Assembly (NCBI RefSeq): GCF_018860425.1
Contig: NZ_JAHKPI010000014.1
Span: 1 to 64,000 of the forward strand
Direction: 5' to 3'
Source: Marinobacter sp. F3R08
Lineage (GTDB): Bacteria; Pseudomonadota; Gammaproteobacteria; Pseudomonadales; Oleiphilaceae
DNA: 64,000 nt
Part shown: positions 33,993 to 43,362 of the stretch, in pieces
Layout: each line of letters opens with the position of its first letter
Numbering within the stretch: the first letter of the stretch is position 1
The notes under the pieces: generated by a model
Seen by the model: the letters and a program-made list of their open reading frames with translations, nothing else
Told to the model about the DNA's origin: nothing
The model's database searches: none
Made by a program: the position numbers and the translations under genes

Positions 33993-35180
33993 ATGACCGC
34001 AAACATCCCGCACGAGAGAAGAGCTGCCATTGTCTCCGCCCTGTCGGGCGGCTGGGTCGCTGACGCCGCAAGCCTGGGAGTACATTGGCTGTACAACAGC
34101 AAACGCATCGCAGAAGTTGGCGGCCAGACACCGGAGTTCTTACCCCCCCGGGCCGACTACTACTCCGGGGGTTTCGGTTATTTTGCCCATGAGGGCAAAC
34201 ACGTGGGCGATGTGAGTCACTATGGCGCCGCCACCGGCGTCCTCACAGAGAGTTTGTTGGCGAACAGCGGCACACTGGATATCCGGGACTACCAACGGCG
34301 TTTCCGCACCTTTTTCGGGCCGGGCGGGCAATGGCAGGGATATATCGACAATCCGACACGGATCACGCTTGAGAACTTCCATACGATTGAGCGGAAGGCG
34401 ATCGAGCAGGCACAGTCCAGCATGCCCGGTGAGTTAACGGACGAACAGAAGCGGATACTGGTACAGAAAGTGGTGCCCTACACCCGGCACCTGAGCGGCG
34501 AACAGCTGGTTCAGCCGGTACGCGAGGCCATCAGCCTGACCTTTGAGGAAGCAAAGATTCAGGAAGCCGGTGTCCTTCTGGCGCAAACTATTGACCGCCA
34601 TTTGTTATCAGAAAGTGGTGCCGACGATAAACAGCTGCCAGCGGTCAGCAAACTGCCCCCACTGGTGGCCGCCTACTGCGGGCGTCCCGACCTGCTGGAC
34701 GTCACGGAAGCTGCGGTTCGGGTGACCAACCACAACGACACGGCCGTTGCCTGGGCAAAATGTGCTGCGGTACTTCTGGATCAGCTCTTCCAGGGCAAGG
34801 CACTTTCTGAGGCCATGGACGCTGCCATCACCGAGGCGCCCGATCAGGCATCACTGGAGCGCGCCCGTACAGGTTCTCAACTGGACGGGGTTGATGCCGG
34901 CGATACGTTTGGTCGTACTTGCTATCTGCATGAGGCCATGCCCGTGATATTTCACATCCTCACACATGCCCGAGGGTATCAGGAGGCCATCCGCGCCAAC
35001 ATCCACTGTGGCGGTGACTCCTGCGGCCGCGCCTGGATCATTGGGACCGCCATGGCAACCCTCCATGGCGTGGGAGGTCCCCGGGGCATGCCCCTGAGCT
35101 GGCTGGCCCAGATAACCAATGCAGCGGCCACTTATCGGGATATCGAGTTACTGGTGCACGGTTCATGGAACCAAGCCTGA
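33993..35180 (+). CDS. ADP-ribosylglycohydrolase-fold protein with altered metal sites
   Basis: A 395-residue protein of the ADP-ribosylglycohydrolase/crystallin-J1 fold. The start ALSGGWVADAASLGVHWLY matches the first family helix. The canonical metal motif TDDT is replaced by HVGDVSHYGAAT near residue 73, and the C-terminal GGDTD motif reads GGDSCGRAW near 337. This pattern is closer to the crystallin-J1-like branch than to DraG or ARH3, so hydrolase activity should not be assumed. It follows the EthD gene by 80 bp on the same strand and may share its transcript. Confidence 0.83.
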   Translation: MTANIPHERRAAIVSALSGGWVADAASLGVHWLYNSKRIAEVGGQTPEFLPPRADYYSGGFGYFAHEGKHVGDVSHYGAATGVLTESLLANSGTLDIRDYQRRFRTFFGPGGQWQGYIDNPTRITLENFHTIERKAIEQAQSSMPGELTDEQKRILVQKVVPYTRHLSGEQLVQPVREAISLTFEEAKIQEAGVLLAQTIDRHLLSESGADDKQLPAVSKLPPLVAAYCGRPDLLDVTEAAVRVTNHNDTAVAWAKCAAVLLDQLFQGKALSEAMDAAITEAPDQASLERARTGSQLDGVDAGDTFGRTCYLHEAMPVIFHILTHARGYQEAIRANIHCGGDSCGRAWIIGTAMATLHGVGGPRGMPLSWLAQITNAAATYRDIELLVHGSWNQA

Positions 35181-35188
35181 ATACCAGG

Positions 35189-36031
35189 CTAGTTCAACTT
35201 GAGATTCCCGGGGCTGTTAAGGCGCCAGTCGTAATCGATATACTCCAGTGTCTCGGCGTCTCTTACCCGGACGGCCACGGCTGGATCAGCCCACGCCTCG
35301 ATGAAGGCCTTTACGGAGCCTGATGCTGCCAGGAAATCCTCCTGGTACCAGTCAAACAGGGCCGTCACAAACAGCACATCCCCGTCTATCCGAAGATGAC
35401 GCTCGGTATTAAAGGCACGACGCGTGTTTTCCGCCAGGATCGTCTCGAGGTTATCGGCCGTGTAAACAACATTCCGCAGCGGTGGACAACCGACCGAGGC
35501 GCAGTTCACCGCAAAATGGATGCGGGCATCTTTCCAGCCTCTGTCGGCGAAATCGTCACCCAGCAAGATGCCTTTTTCGATATCATTGAGACTGTAGGAG
35601 CTCCCTCCGATCTCGAAGTTCGCCCTCTCAAACACGTTCTCCACGAATGGGTTTACGCGCCCGCCATAATCCCAGACCGAGCTCACCAGAACGCCATCCG
35701 GCTGCTCAGTCAGGATCTGACGGACCATGAAAAAGTTATAGGCATTAATCCAGAACGCCAGTGACTCCTTGCGGCCGTTCAGCGTCTCGGGATCAAATGA
35801 GGCCAGTGCTTTCGTTTGCCGGGCGAGCCTTTGTTCCAGATCACCGTCCGCCAGGGCGGCCTCATAGTCAAAGGCTGAGACAAGCCCCTCTCCTGCCAGG
35901 ATTTTCTCAATCTGGTAATCGGCTAACAGGCGTTGATAACTGCTGAAAAGCTCGGAATTGATATCTGCCCGGACCAGACTGGGCAAAACCGCAAACATCA
36001 GAATAAACAACGGGTATCGACAAACGGACAT
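35189..36031 (-). CDS. Secreted DUF547 protein
   Basis: A 280-residue protein with a signal peptide (cleavage likely after LPSLVRA near residue 22), so it is periplasmic or exported. DUF547 hallmarks are FWINAYNFFMVRQIL near residue 90 and IHFAVNCASVGCPPL near 160. Function is unknown, although the fold has papain-like relatives. The ATG at 36031 has AAGGAG six bases upstream. It lies 90 bp downstream of a TVP38 family gene on the same strand, a common pairing in marine bacteria as I recall. Confidence 0.85.
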   Translation of the reverse strand: MSVCRYPLFILMFAVLPSLVRADINSELFSSYQRLLADYQIEKILAGEGLVSAFDYEAALADGDLEQRLARQTKALASFDPETLNGRKESLAFWINAYNFFMVRQILTEQPDGVLVSSVWDYGGRVNPFVENVFERANFEIGGSSYSLNDIEKGILLGDDFADRGWKDARIHFAVNCASVGCPPLRNVVYTADNLETILAENTRRAFNTERHLRIDGDVLFVTALFDWYQEDFLAASGSVKAFIEAWADPAVAVRVRDAETLEYIDYDWRLNSPGNLKLN

Positions 36032-36120
36032 AACCACTCCTTGCTGAATCGGGACAAAACGGAAAGCAACGTGGTTACAGACAAGCATCTGTCGAAATTG
36101 TTACAGGGACCAGGTACAAC

Positions 36121-36813
36121 TCATCCCCGGCCATCCAGCTGAAGCCATCGTGACAACCGGGACTGAGGACGATGCCGCAGGTACAGCGGCAACGTGCTCA
36201 TCATCAACAAGACAGCGATGGCGGCCGCAACCGTTAGCGTGGGGTTGAACTCAAGGTTGTGTCCCAGCCCAGCAAATACAAAGGTCATGGGCAGCATTCC
36301 AAGTGTCGTGGCCAGCGCGTAGCGCCATACATGTATAGCCGTCACGCCGGCGGCATAACTGATCAGGGCAAACGAAAACAGGGGAATGAGCCGGGTAAGG
36401 AATACCGCAATGAACAGGAACCGCTGAGAACCATGGGCCGAGAATACCGGGTTATCTGCCAGTTTCTTCTGAACGGCCTCACGCCCCAGCAGACGTGCCA
36501 GATAGAACGCGATCAGTGAACCGGCAAGAGCACCGATCACCGCAATTGCAGTGCCACCAAACATGCCGTAGACCAAACCGGATGTGGCACTGATCGGCAA
36601 AGTGGGGATCGGCCCGACCACCACCGCCAGGATCATCAATAACATAAGAAACACAGGGCCGATCGAGCCCTGATCGGCAAACCAGGCAGACAACACCGAC
36701 GGCGCGAAGCTGGCCGGCAACCCCAGTTGTCTCAGCAACAGCCAGATCGACACCATCAACAGCGCCACAACAGCCAGGAAAAAGAGACGGAAAGCCAACG
36801 GAGAATGGGTCAT
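36121..36813 (-). CDS. TVP38/TMEM64 (VTT domain) membrane protein
   Basis: A 230-residue inner-membrane protein with about six helices and the VTT pattern GPIPTLPISATSGLVYGMFGG, then RLIPLFSFALISYAAG. Relatives (DedA/TVP38 superfamily) move lipids or support membrane potential in bacteria. It is the stand-alone counterpart of the TVP38 domain fused to the flavoreductase at 30.2-32.4 kb. It precedes the DUF547 gene by 89 bp and ends well clear of the next phosphoesterase gene, so those two may be an operon. Confidence 0.85.
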   Translation of the reverse strand: MTHSPLAFRLFFLAVVALLMVSIWLLLRQLGLPASFAPSVLSAWFADQGSIGPVFLMLLMILAVVVGPIPTLPISATSGLVYGMFGGTAIAVIGALAGSLIAFYLARLLGREAVQKKLADNPVFSAHGSQRFLFIAVFLTRLIPLFSFALISYAAGVTAIHVWRYALATTLGMLPMTFVFAGLGHNLEFNPTLTVAAAIAVLLMMSTLPLYLRHRPQSRLSRWLQLDGRG

Positions 36814-36888
36814 TCCGCTATTCTACCCGCTATCCAGGAAACGGGAAGGATAGCTTTCACCCTAAACCCACCCGGTTCTCCGGTCGGC

Positions 36889-37740
36889 TCAGCTCACCAG
36901 GCGGTTAACCTGTTCCACAAATGCCGTTGGCAGGGTATCAACCACCGGTCGGGCATCCCCGCACACATCCGGATTCGGTGCGTCTGGCTCTGTTGCCAGC
37001 ACCACCGGAGACTCCGACCAGTGCAGCAGCTCCAGCTTGCCGTTTTCCCGTTCCACCAGAGCTGTGCAATGCTCAACCCAGTCTCCATCGTTGCAGTAAA
37101 GCCCTTCCTCACTGCGCAGAAATCCCGCGGAGTGAATATGGCCACAGATAAAACCGTCGTAATTACCCTTCTCCGCAACGGTCAGAGCTGCCAGTTCAAA
37201 CCGGCGGATGAAGGTCCGGGCCTTGCCAATGCGGCTCTTGACCCAGGCCGCCAGTGACCAGTAGGGCTTGCCCTTGAGTCGGCGCCAGGCATTGAACCAG
37301 CGGTTCAGTCGAAGCAGGATTCCGTGGGCTCGATCTCCCACCAGCAGCATCAGTGGGCTGCAACGCACCACCTGATCAAACTGATCGCCATGGCAGACCA
37401 TGAATCGACGGCCGTCAGCGGTGGTATGCACGGCCTTGTAGCGAAGCTCAATGCCGGCAATGGTCTGGCCACAGAACCGGCGCAGGAAATCATCGTGATT
37501 GCCGGGCACGTATATCACCCGGGTTCCACCAGCCGCCAGCTCGATGAGCTTCTGGATAACCGCCTGATGGGAATCGGGAAAGTGTACACGCCGCTGCATG
37601 GCGATCAGATCAATGATATCGCCCACGAGATAGAGGGTTTCACAGCGTACCTGGCCAAGGAAATCCAGAAGATACTGCGCCTGACAGTCCGCCGTGCCGA
37701 GGTGTACGTCGGAAATGAAAACGCTCCGGTAGCTCCGCAT
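36889..37740 (-). CDS. UDP-2,3-diacylglucosamine diphosphatase-like metallophosphoesterase
   Basis: A 283-residue protein with a full set of calcineurin-type metal motifs: FISDVHLGT near residue 8, LVGDIIDL near 40, YVPGNHDDFLRR near 77, MVCHGDQFD near 116 and ICGHIHSAG near 197. It is of the LpxH-like (COG2908) kind, longer than LpxH itself; such proteins cut UDP-diacylglucosamine or related pyrophosphates. Lipid A context genes are not nearby, and the true lpxH could lie elsewhere, so I give no symbol. The C-terminal 50 residues are without a motif. Confidence 0.85.
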   Translation of the reverse strand: MRSYRSVFISDVHLGTADCQAQYLLDFLGQVRCETLYLVGDIIDLIAMQRRVHFPDSHQAVIQKLIELAAGGTRVIYVPGNHDDFLRRFCGQTIAGIELRYKAVHTTADGRRFMVCHGDQFDQVVRCSPLMLLVGDRAHGILLRLNRWFNAWRRLKGKPYWSLAAWVKSRIGKARTFIRRFELAALTVAEKGNYDGFICGHIHSAGFLRSEEGLYCNDGDWVEHCTALVERENGKLELLHWSESPVVLATEPDAPNPDVCGDARPVVDTLPTAFVEQVNRLVS

Positions 37741-37838
37741 GTCGTCTCCCGCCTTTCAACCAGTCCTGAGGCTGACACCTTGACAGGGTCTGGTGACGGG
37801 AGAATGACAGACAAACGACAGTTCAGTGACTGGTTCTG

Positions 37839-38462
37839 TCAGCGAAGCTCGGGGTTCAGCGTGTAAGTCCCGGTGAGCCGGGCGCTCGCCAATACATGTC
37901 CGGCCATGGCCTCACGGACATCATTACCGTCAAATTCGCCCTCAAGCCCCAGCGTATCCACATCCAGTGCGTGCACCTCAAAGTGGTAGCGATGGATAAT
38001 TTCATCGTTCCAGGGCGGGCAGGGGCCGTCGTAACCGGCGTAGGTACCGTTCATATCCGGATTTCCCGCCAGAAACTGGGTGTAGTTATTCACGCCACGG
38101 AGACCAATGGGACCGGGCCCCGGCTCCTTGCCCTTGGGAATCACGCCATCACTGTCCTCACCTTCCGGAATCCGGCTGGTACCGGCCGGCACATCCACCA
38201 GCAGCCAGTGAAAGAAATCGACTCGCGGCAGGTCCCTGGAGACGGTTTTGCCTTCCTGATTCACATCATCTGCGACGCTGGGGACGTCCGGATCGAACAT
38301 CATCACCACAAAACTCCGGGTGCCCTCGGGTGCCTCGTCCCAGACAATCTCCGGGTTCCGGTTGGGGCCGAAGCTCATGTGATCTTCTTCGCTGTAGACC
38401 CCGAACGCGAATTTCTCCGGAATCGGCTGACCTTCTTCTATGCCTGGAACGTCTAGTTTCAC
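37839..38462 (-). CDS. PEBP family (YbhB/YbcL) protein
   Basis: A 207-residue phosphatidylethanolamine-binding-protein fold. Family stretches: NPEIVWDEAPEGTRSFVVMM with FDPDVP near residue 55, FFHWLLVDVPAG near 83, and YDGPCPPWNDEIIHRYHFE near 145. No signal peptide is seen, so it is probably cytoplasmic. The bacterial homologues have no settled role. Between it and the phosphoesterase gene there is a 98-bp gap. Confidence 0.9.
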   Translation of the reverse strand: MKLDVPGIEEGQPIPEKFAFGVYSEEDHMSFGPNRNPEIVWDEAPEGTRSFVVMMFDPDVPSVADDVNQEGKTVSRDLPRVDFFHWLLVDVPAGTSRIPEGEDSDGVIPKGKEPGPGPIGLRGVNNYTQFLAGNPDMNGTYAGYDGPCPPWNDEIIHRYHFEVHALDVDTLGLEGEFDGNDVREAMAGHVLASARLTGTYTLNPELR

Positions 38463-38577
38463 GGCGCTTTCTCCTGTCGATCTTTGGCCTTAAGCTCATT
38501 GACTGTGTCTGGGAAAGTCCCATTCTGTGATAATACGTTTTTAACACAAAATCGATTTAACTGACCACGGAGTCCCG

Positions 38578-38910
38578 ATGAGCCAACAGAAACCCGGCCA
38601 GCCGCAACAACCCTCCAGCCAGAAAGACGAGGATGCCGTTGCCTTCGCCCAGGGTATTTTCGAGCTCGCTCGCAATGGCGGTGCCGGCCCCCTCAGCGTG
38701 ATGCTCGATGCGGGCATTCCGGTCAACATGCGTACCAGTGAGGGTGAAAGCCTGCTCATGCTGGCCAGCCAGCATGGCCATTCAGAAACGGTGCGTCTGC
38801 TGCTCGAAAAAGGTGCCGATCGCGACGCACGGGACTGCAACGGCAACACCGCACTGTCGCTGGCGAAAACCGACAGCGTAAGACGCCTGTTCGATGATCA
38901 CAGCCAGTAA
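38578..38910 (+). CDS. Small ankyrin-repeat protein
   Basis: A 110-residue soluble protein with about two and a half ankyrin units, for example EGESLLMLASQHGHSETVRL then LLEKGADRDARDCNGNTALS. The first 20 residues are Gln/Pro-rich and probably disordered. Ankyrin repeats bind other proteins; the partner is not evident. Its stop is 6 bp before the SpeE-like gene, so both are likely co-transcribed. Confidence 0.85.
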   Translation: MSQQKPGQPQQPSSQKDEDAVAFAQGIFELARNGGAGPLSVMLDAGIPVNMRTSEGESLLMLASQHGHSETVRLLLEKGADRDARDCNGNTALSLAKTDSVRRLFDDHSQ

Positions 38911-38916
38911 GCCAGC

Positions 38917-39660
38917 ATGTTCAACAAGGGCGAGATTATTCATCACACCCGGGATGCCCTGGGCAGCATCCTGGTGATTGATTACCGCAAGCACCGGGTG
39001 CTTACCTTTAATTCGGTGTTCGAGCAGAGCAAGATCGACCGGCGCTACCCCTACCTGCCAGTGCATGAGTACAACCGTGCCATGATACTGCCGGCGGTAT
39101 TTGCCAACCCCCGCCACGTCACCATTCTGGGCCTGGGCGGCGGTGTCATGGCCGGCGCATTTCACCACCTCTATCCTGAATGCCGGATACACGCGATCGA
39201 ACTTCGCCAGGCAGTACTGGATACAGCGAAGGAGTTTTTTGATCTACCGAACAGTGACCGCCTGGAGGTCACCATTGCCGATGCCCGGGATGCCCTGAAA
39301 AAGCTGCCGGATGCGAGCACGAATATGATTCTGGCGGACCTTTATAACGCTGACCGGATGAGCCCGGCCCAGGCCCAGAAGCACTTCGTGGATGACTGTG
39401 CCCGGGTGCTGACCGATGACGGCTGGCTGGTACTTAACTATCATCGTAGCCCGGATGTCGAGGGTCCCTACTTCCGGCGGCTCAAGAGGCACTTTTCAGT
39501 GCTTCTTGGCTTCCGGAGCAAGAGTAACAACACGGTGGTTTATGCCAGCAAACGGCGCTTCCAGTCCGTAAATCCCAAGGACCCGGTGCTCTCGGAACTG
39601 GAGAACCGGCTGCCCATAGACTGGCGCCGCTTGATGGCAAAAGTCAGCCGTATGGAGTAG
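38917..39660 (+). CDS. Spermidine synthase-like methyltransferase-fold protein
   Basis: A 247-residue protein with a Rossmann methyltransferase fold of the SpeE type: VTILGLGGGVMAGAFHHLYP (nucleotide-binding loop) near residue 68, then CRIHAIELRQAVLDTAKEFF and VTIADARDAL. The polyamine-site residues of true spermidine synthases cannot be confirmed, and the N-terminal domain is short, so it may use another acceptor. It lies 6 bp after the ankyrin gene. Confidence 0.75.
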   Translation: MFNKGEIIHHTRDALGSILVIDYRKHRVLTFNSVFEQSKIDRRYPYLPVHEYNRAMILPAVFANPRHVTILGLGGGVMAGAFHHLYPECRIHAIELRQAVLDTAKEFFDLPNSDRLEVTIADARDALKKLPDASTNMILADLYNADRMSPAQAQKHFVDDCARVLTDDGWLVLNYHRSPDVEGPYFRRLKRHFSVLLGFRSKSNNTVVYASKRRFQSVNPKDPVLSELENRLPIDWRRLMAKVSRME

Positions 39661-39684
39661 GGCGCACAACCGGTCCCTGGCAAC

Positions 39685-40245
39685 TCAACGCCACTTTTCG
39701 CCGGGGGGGATATAGTCGAGGAACGCCTGGTGGAGTGCATCGGGCTGGTCCGTCTGGATCAGCATGTCGATGTATTCCTGCTGGAGAAACCCGGCCTGTT
39801 CCATGGTTTGGGCCATCGCCAGCAGTGGATCGTAGAAGCCATTGATGTTGTAGATGGCACAGGGCTTCCGGTGCAGTCCCAACTGGCCCCAGGTCCAGGC
39901 CTCGAACAGCTCTTCCAGCGTGCCAATGCCTCCCGGCATCGCGACAAAGCCGTCAGCCATCTCAGCCATAAGCGCCTTGCGTTCGTGCATGCTTCTGACC
40001 ACATGCAACTCGGTCAACCCCGCATGGGCGAGTTCACGATCCCGCAGGTGTTCAGGGATTACCCCATGAACCCGGCCGCCAGAGGTCAGAACGGCGTCAG
40101 CTACCACCCCCATCAGTCCGACATGGCCACCACCAAATACTAGGTCAATGCCGTTGCCGCCAAAGTACTCGCCCAGCTCCCGGGCCTTATCCGCATAGAG
40201 TGGATCATTGCCGGAACGGGATCCGCAATAGACGGCAATTTTCAT
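39685..40245 (-). CDS. LOG family protein (putative cytokinin-type phosphoribohydrolase)
   Basis: A 186-residue protein with the LOG motif MPGGIGTLEELFE near residue 108 and MHERKALMAEMADG before it. LOG enzymes release a base from nucleoside 5'-monophosphates; many bacterial members act on AMP or on modified adenine nucleotides. The start ATG overlaps the stop of the upstream GST gene by four bases (ATGA), so both are in one operon. No cytokinin synthesis gene is near. Confidence 0.9.
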   Translation of the reverse strand: MKIAVYCGSRSGNDPLYADKARELGEYFGGNGIDLVFGGGHVGLMGVVADAVLTSGGRVHGVIPEHLRDRELAHAGLTELHVVRSMHERKALMAEMADGFVAMPGGIGTLEELFEAWTWGQLGLHRKPCAIYNINGFYDPLLAMAQTMEQAGFLQQEYIDMLIQTDQPDALHQAFLDYIPPGEKWR

Positions 40246-41114
40246 TCGGAATCCCCGATCTTGTCCTGGGTTCTGGTGTCGAAATCACTCGCATCGTGGC
40301 GCTCGTGCAGTTGGGAACTCGGTTCACCCCAGGCACGATTCACCATTCGGCCACGCTTGACCGCCGGCCGCTCTGCAATTTCATCCGTCCAGCGCAGGAC
40401 ATTGGTGTAAGTATGGGTTTCCAGGAACTCGGCCGCTTCATAGACCTTGTTCTTCACCAGGGCACCATACCAGGGCCAGATGGCCATATCGGCAATGGTG
40501 TACTCATCGCCCGCAATGTACCGGTTGTTTGCCAGCTGGCGATCAAGAACATCCAGCTGACGCTTGACCTCCATGGCGTAACGGTTGATCGGATACTCGT
40601 AGTATTCCGGAGCATAGGCGTAGAAATGACCGAAGCCGCCACCAAGCATGGGCGCACTACCCATCTGCCAGAACAGCCAGTTCATGGTTTCGGCACGACC
40701 AGCGGTGTCTTTGGGCAAAAAAGCCCCGAACTTTTCAGCCAGGTACAGCAGGATGGATCCAGACTCGAACAAACGAATGGATGGCGTCACGCTATGGTCC
40801 ATCAGCGCCGGGATCTTGGAGTTGGGATTCACTTCCACAAAGCCGCTGCCAAACTGATCACCCTCGGTGATCCGGACAAGCCAGGCATCGTACTCGGCCC
40901 CCTCAATGCCCAATTCGAGTAACTCCTCCAGCATCACGGTCACCTTGACGCCATTGGGCGTCGCCAGTGAGTACAGCTGAAGCGGATGCTTGCCGACCGG
41001 CAGGTCTTTGTCATGGGTCGGGCCGGCGATCGGGCGATTGATGCTGGCAAACCGACCTCCGCTCTCAGAGTCCCATTTCCAGACTTTCGGTGGCGTATAG
41101 GTGGCGTCGGTCAT
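40242..41114 (-). CDS. yghU: Glutathione S-transferase, YghU type
   Basis: A 290-residue protein of the YghU/nu class of GSTs, which reduce disulfides and peroxides through two glutathiones. Typical parts: the N-terminal extension with TYTPPKVWKWDSESGGRFA, NRPIAGPTHDKDLPVGKHPL, then NPNSKIPALMD and ESGSILLYLAEKFG of the thioredoxin fold. GAGGAG precedes the ATG at 41114; the 41 extra codons upstream run into the divergent gene's promoter region. It overlaps the LOG gene by four bases. Confidence 0.9.
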   Translation of the reverse strand: MTDATYTPPKVWKWDSESGGRFASINRPIAGPTHDKDLPVGKHPLQLYSLATPNGVKVTVMLEELLELGIEGAEYDAWLVRITEGDQFGSGFVEVNPNSKIPALMDHSVTPSIRLFESGSILLYLAEKFGAFLPKDTAGRAETMNWLFWQMGSAPMLGGGFGHFYAYAPEYYEYPINRYAMEVKRQLDVLDRQLANNRYIAGDEYTIADMAIWPWYGALVKNKVYEAAEFLETHTYTNVLRWTDEIAERPAVKRGRMVNRAWGEPSSQLHERHDASDFDTRTQDKIGDSE

Positions 41115-41223
41115 GGCATTTCTCCTCACAAAGTAGCAGTCAGCTGGCTCCGAGGTCGCATTGAGCCCGGGGCCGAAAACTCTAGCATGGAAGATCAAAC
41201 AAAAAGAACCACAGGAGTACCCC

Positions 41224-43332
41224 ATGGCTGGGCGCATTATGCTCCTTTTTGCCTGTCTGCTTGTATTACCCCAGGTTCAGGCCGGGCTGTCAGACAGCAA
41301 ACGGGCACTGATCCAGGAGCTGTTTCCATCAGCAACGGTCATCGAGGACAAGTTGCCGGATTTCCCCGTATATCCGGTGTATCAACTCCAGGAGTTGCTC
41401 GGCTATGCCTACGAATCGGTCGATCACAGCCGGCTCCAGGGCTTTGCGGGCAAGCCGATCAGCATGCTTATCGGTCTGGATACCCGGGGCCGTTTCACCG
41501 GCATCAGAATACTCAACCACCATGAACCGGTTTTTCTTCATGGCCTTGGCGAAGAGCCCCTTTTCAGGTTTGTCGAGCAATACGAAGGCCGTTCGCTCAG
41601 AGAGCAGATCATCGTCAGTACGTCCAACTCCAGCCGTTCCGGGAGAACCAGCGACGGCAATGTGGTTCACTTCGACGGCGTCAGCAAGGCTACCGTCTCG
41701 GTGCTGATCATCAACGATACGGTGCTGTCTTCTGCCTTGAAGGTTGCCCGCAGACAACTCGAGGGTTTTGCCCAGAGCGCTCCGACCCGGGCAAAACCGG
41801 ATTTTTATGAACCGCTGTCCTGGCAACAGCTGGTCGAACGCGGCTACATAGGCCACTGGCGGATGGCCGCCGAATCCATTGAAGCCGAACTGGGCCGCCC
41901 GCTTTCGGATTATCCGATGGATCTCGAACCGGCAGAAGGCGAGGCCTTCGCAGAAATCTTCTTCGGGTATATCAATTCGCCCATGGTGGGGCGCAATCTG
42001 CTTGGGGACGAGGGCTACCAGCGCCTGATGCAACGGCTTAACGACGGTGCACAGGTACTTGCGGTTATGTCCCGGGGTTCTTTCCCTCATGTTTCCGGGG
42101 AATTTGTTCCCGGCAGTTCCCCGGACCGAATTGGCCTGACCCAGAATAACCTGGCAGTGGAAATGCGGGATCTGAACCTGCTGGATCAGAACCTCGATTT
42201 CCAGGCCGATGGCATCCCGACCTTCAACGCCCGCAATCTGTTTCGGGTGGGCGGTAATGCCGGCTTTAATCCCGGTGCACAAGCCAGCCTGAAGCTGAAT
42301 GTATCACTGGCTCGCAATCACCTGGTCGTTGATCGAACCACCCTGGATATTCCCGTTCAGTTCAACGACGCCCTTTTTGAAACCGTGGAAGTGGCGGCGA
42401 ACACCGAAGACACCCGACAACCGGTCTGGGTTGGCCTGTGGAAAGAGCGCTGGTGGCAGATCTCACTGCTGGTGATCGGCCTGACCGTGCTGACGGTGTT
42501 CTTCGCCAGGCAGAAAACCCTGAGTCGAAACCCGAAGCTGGTCCAGCGATTCCGCTGGGGATTCCTGTTTTTCACCGTGTTTTTCGTCGGCTTCTATGCC
42601 CAGGGCCAGCTCTCGGTCGTCAACATTTACACCTTGTTTCTGGCCCTCTGGGACGGTTTCTCCCTGAATGTGTTTTTACTCGATCCAATCATTTTCATAC
42701 TCTGGATCTACACATTCATTACCCTCTTCATCTGGGGCCGGGGCCTTTTCTGCGGCTGGCTCTGCCCCTTCGGAGCCCTCCAGGAAATGGCCGCCTGGCT
42801 TGGAGAAAAACTCGGATTCCGCCAGATCAGGGTACCCGAACAATGGCACCGGCGCCTGATTCTGCTCAAATACCCCATTCTGCTCGGTTTGGTCGGTACC
42901 GCTTTCTACTCCCTGACAATTGCGGAGAAAATGGCGGAAGTAGAACCCTTCAAAACCAGCATTACCCTGTTCTTCGTTCGCTCCTGGCCCTTCGTGATCT
43001 ATGCCCTGGGCCTACTGGTAATCGGCATGTTCATTCACAAGTTCTATTGCCGATATCTGTGCCCCCTGGGTGCGGGCCTGGCGGTACTTGGCCGGCTTCG
43101 TTTATTCAGCTGGCTGGATCGGGTCGAACTTTGCGGGAATCCGTGCCAGCACTGCAAAAACGAGTGCGGCATAAACGCAATTCGCAAGGATGGCCGGATA
43201 GACTACGACGAGTGCATCCAGTGTCTCGAATGTGTGGTTATCCTCGAAGATCCGACCGAATGCGTCGATAAAAGAATCAAAAACAAAAAGCGCCTGAAAC
43301 AGGCAAACATCCTGGCGACGGACGCGGGCTAA
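41224..43332 (+). CDS. NosR/NirI-like membrane flavo-iron-sulfur protein, no nos genes nearby
   Basis: A 702-residue protein. A signal peptide ends near residue 21 (VLPQVQA). A periplasmic FMN-binding domain follows, with DGVSKATVSV near residue 156, where the threonine should carry FMN. After a beta-rich middle come about six membrane helices (residues 418-625) with CGWLCPFG and CRYLCPLG, then a cytoplasmic end with ferredoxin-like ligands CGNPCQHCKNEC and CIQCLEC. This is the NosR layout, which passes electrons from the quinone pool or inside to the periplasm. No nosZDFYL genes flank it. AGGAG precedes the ATG at 41224. Confidence 0.88.
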   Translation: MAGRIMLLFACLLVLPQVQAGLSDSKRALIQELFPSATVIEDKLPDFPVYPVYQLQELLGYAYESVDHSRLQGFAGKPISMLIGLDTRGRFTGIRILNHHEPVFLHGLGEEPLFRFVEQYEGRSLREQIIVSTSNSSRSGRTSDGNVVHFDGVSKATVSVLIINDTVLSSALKVARRQLEGFAQSAPTRAKPDFYEPLSWQQLVERGYIGHWRMAAESIEAELGRPLSDYPMDLEPAEGEAFAEIFFGYINSPMVGRNLLGDEGYQRLMQRLNDGAQVLAVMSRGSFPHVSGEFVPGSSPDRIGLTQNNLAVEMRDLNLLDQNLDFQADGIPTFNARNLFRVGGNAGFNPGAQASLKLNVSLARNHLVVDRTTLDIPVQFNDALFETVEVAANTEDTRQPVWVGLWKERWWQISLLVIGLTVLTVFFARQKTLSRNPKLVQRFRWGFLFFTVFFVGFYAQGQLSVVNIYTLFLALWDGFSLNVFLLDPIIFILWIYTFITLFIWGRGLFCGWLCPFGALQEMAAWLGEKLGFRQIRVPEQWHRRLILLKYPILLGLVGTAFYSLTIAEKMAEVEPFKTSITLFFVRSWPFVIYALGLLVIGMFIHKFYCRYLCPLGAGLAVLGRLRLFSWLDRVELCGNPCQHCKNECGINAIRKDGRIDYDECIQCLECVVILEDPTECVDKRIKNKKRLKQANILATDAG

Positions 43333-43362
43333 ACCCGCCTCCGCCTGCCGAGATATCCAGAA

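Noticed and set aside
41329-42282. 317-codon open frame antisense to the NosR-like gene
   Set aside because: It overlaps the FMN-binding half of a clear gene and shows no motif of its own.
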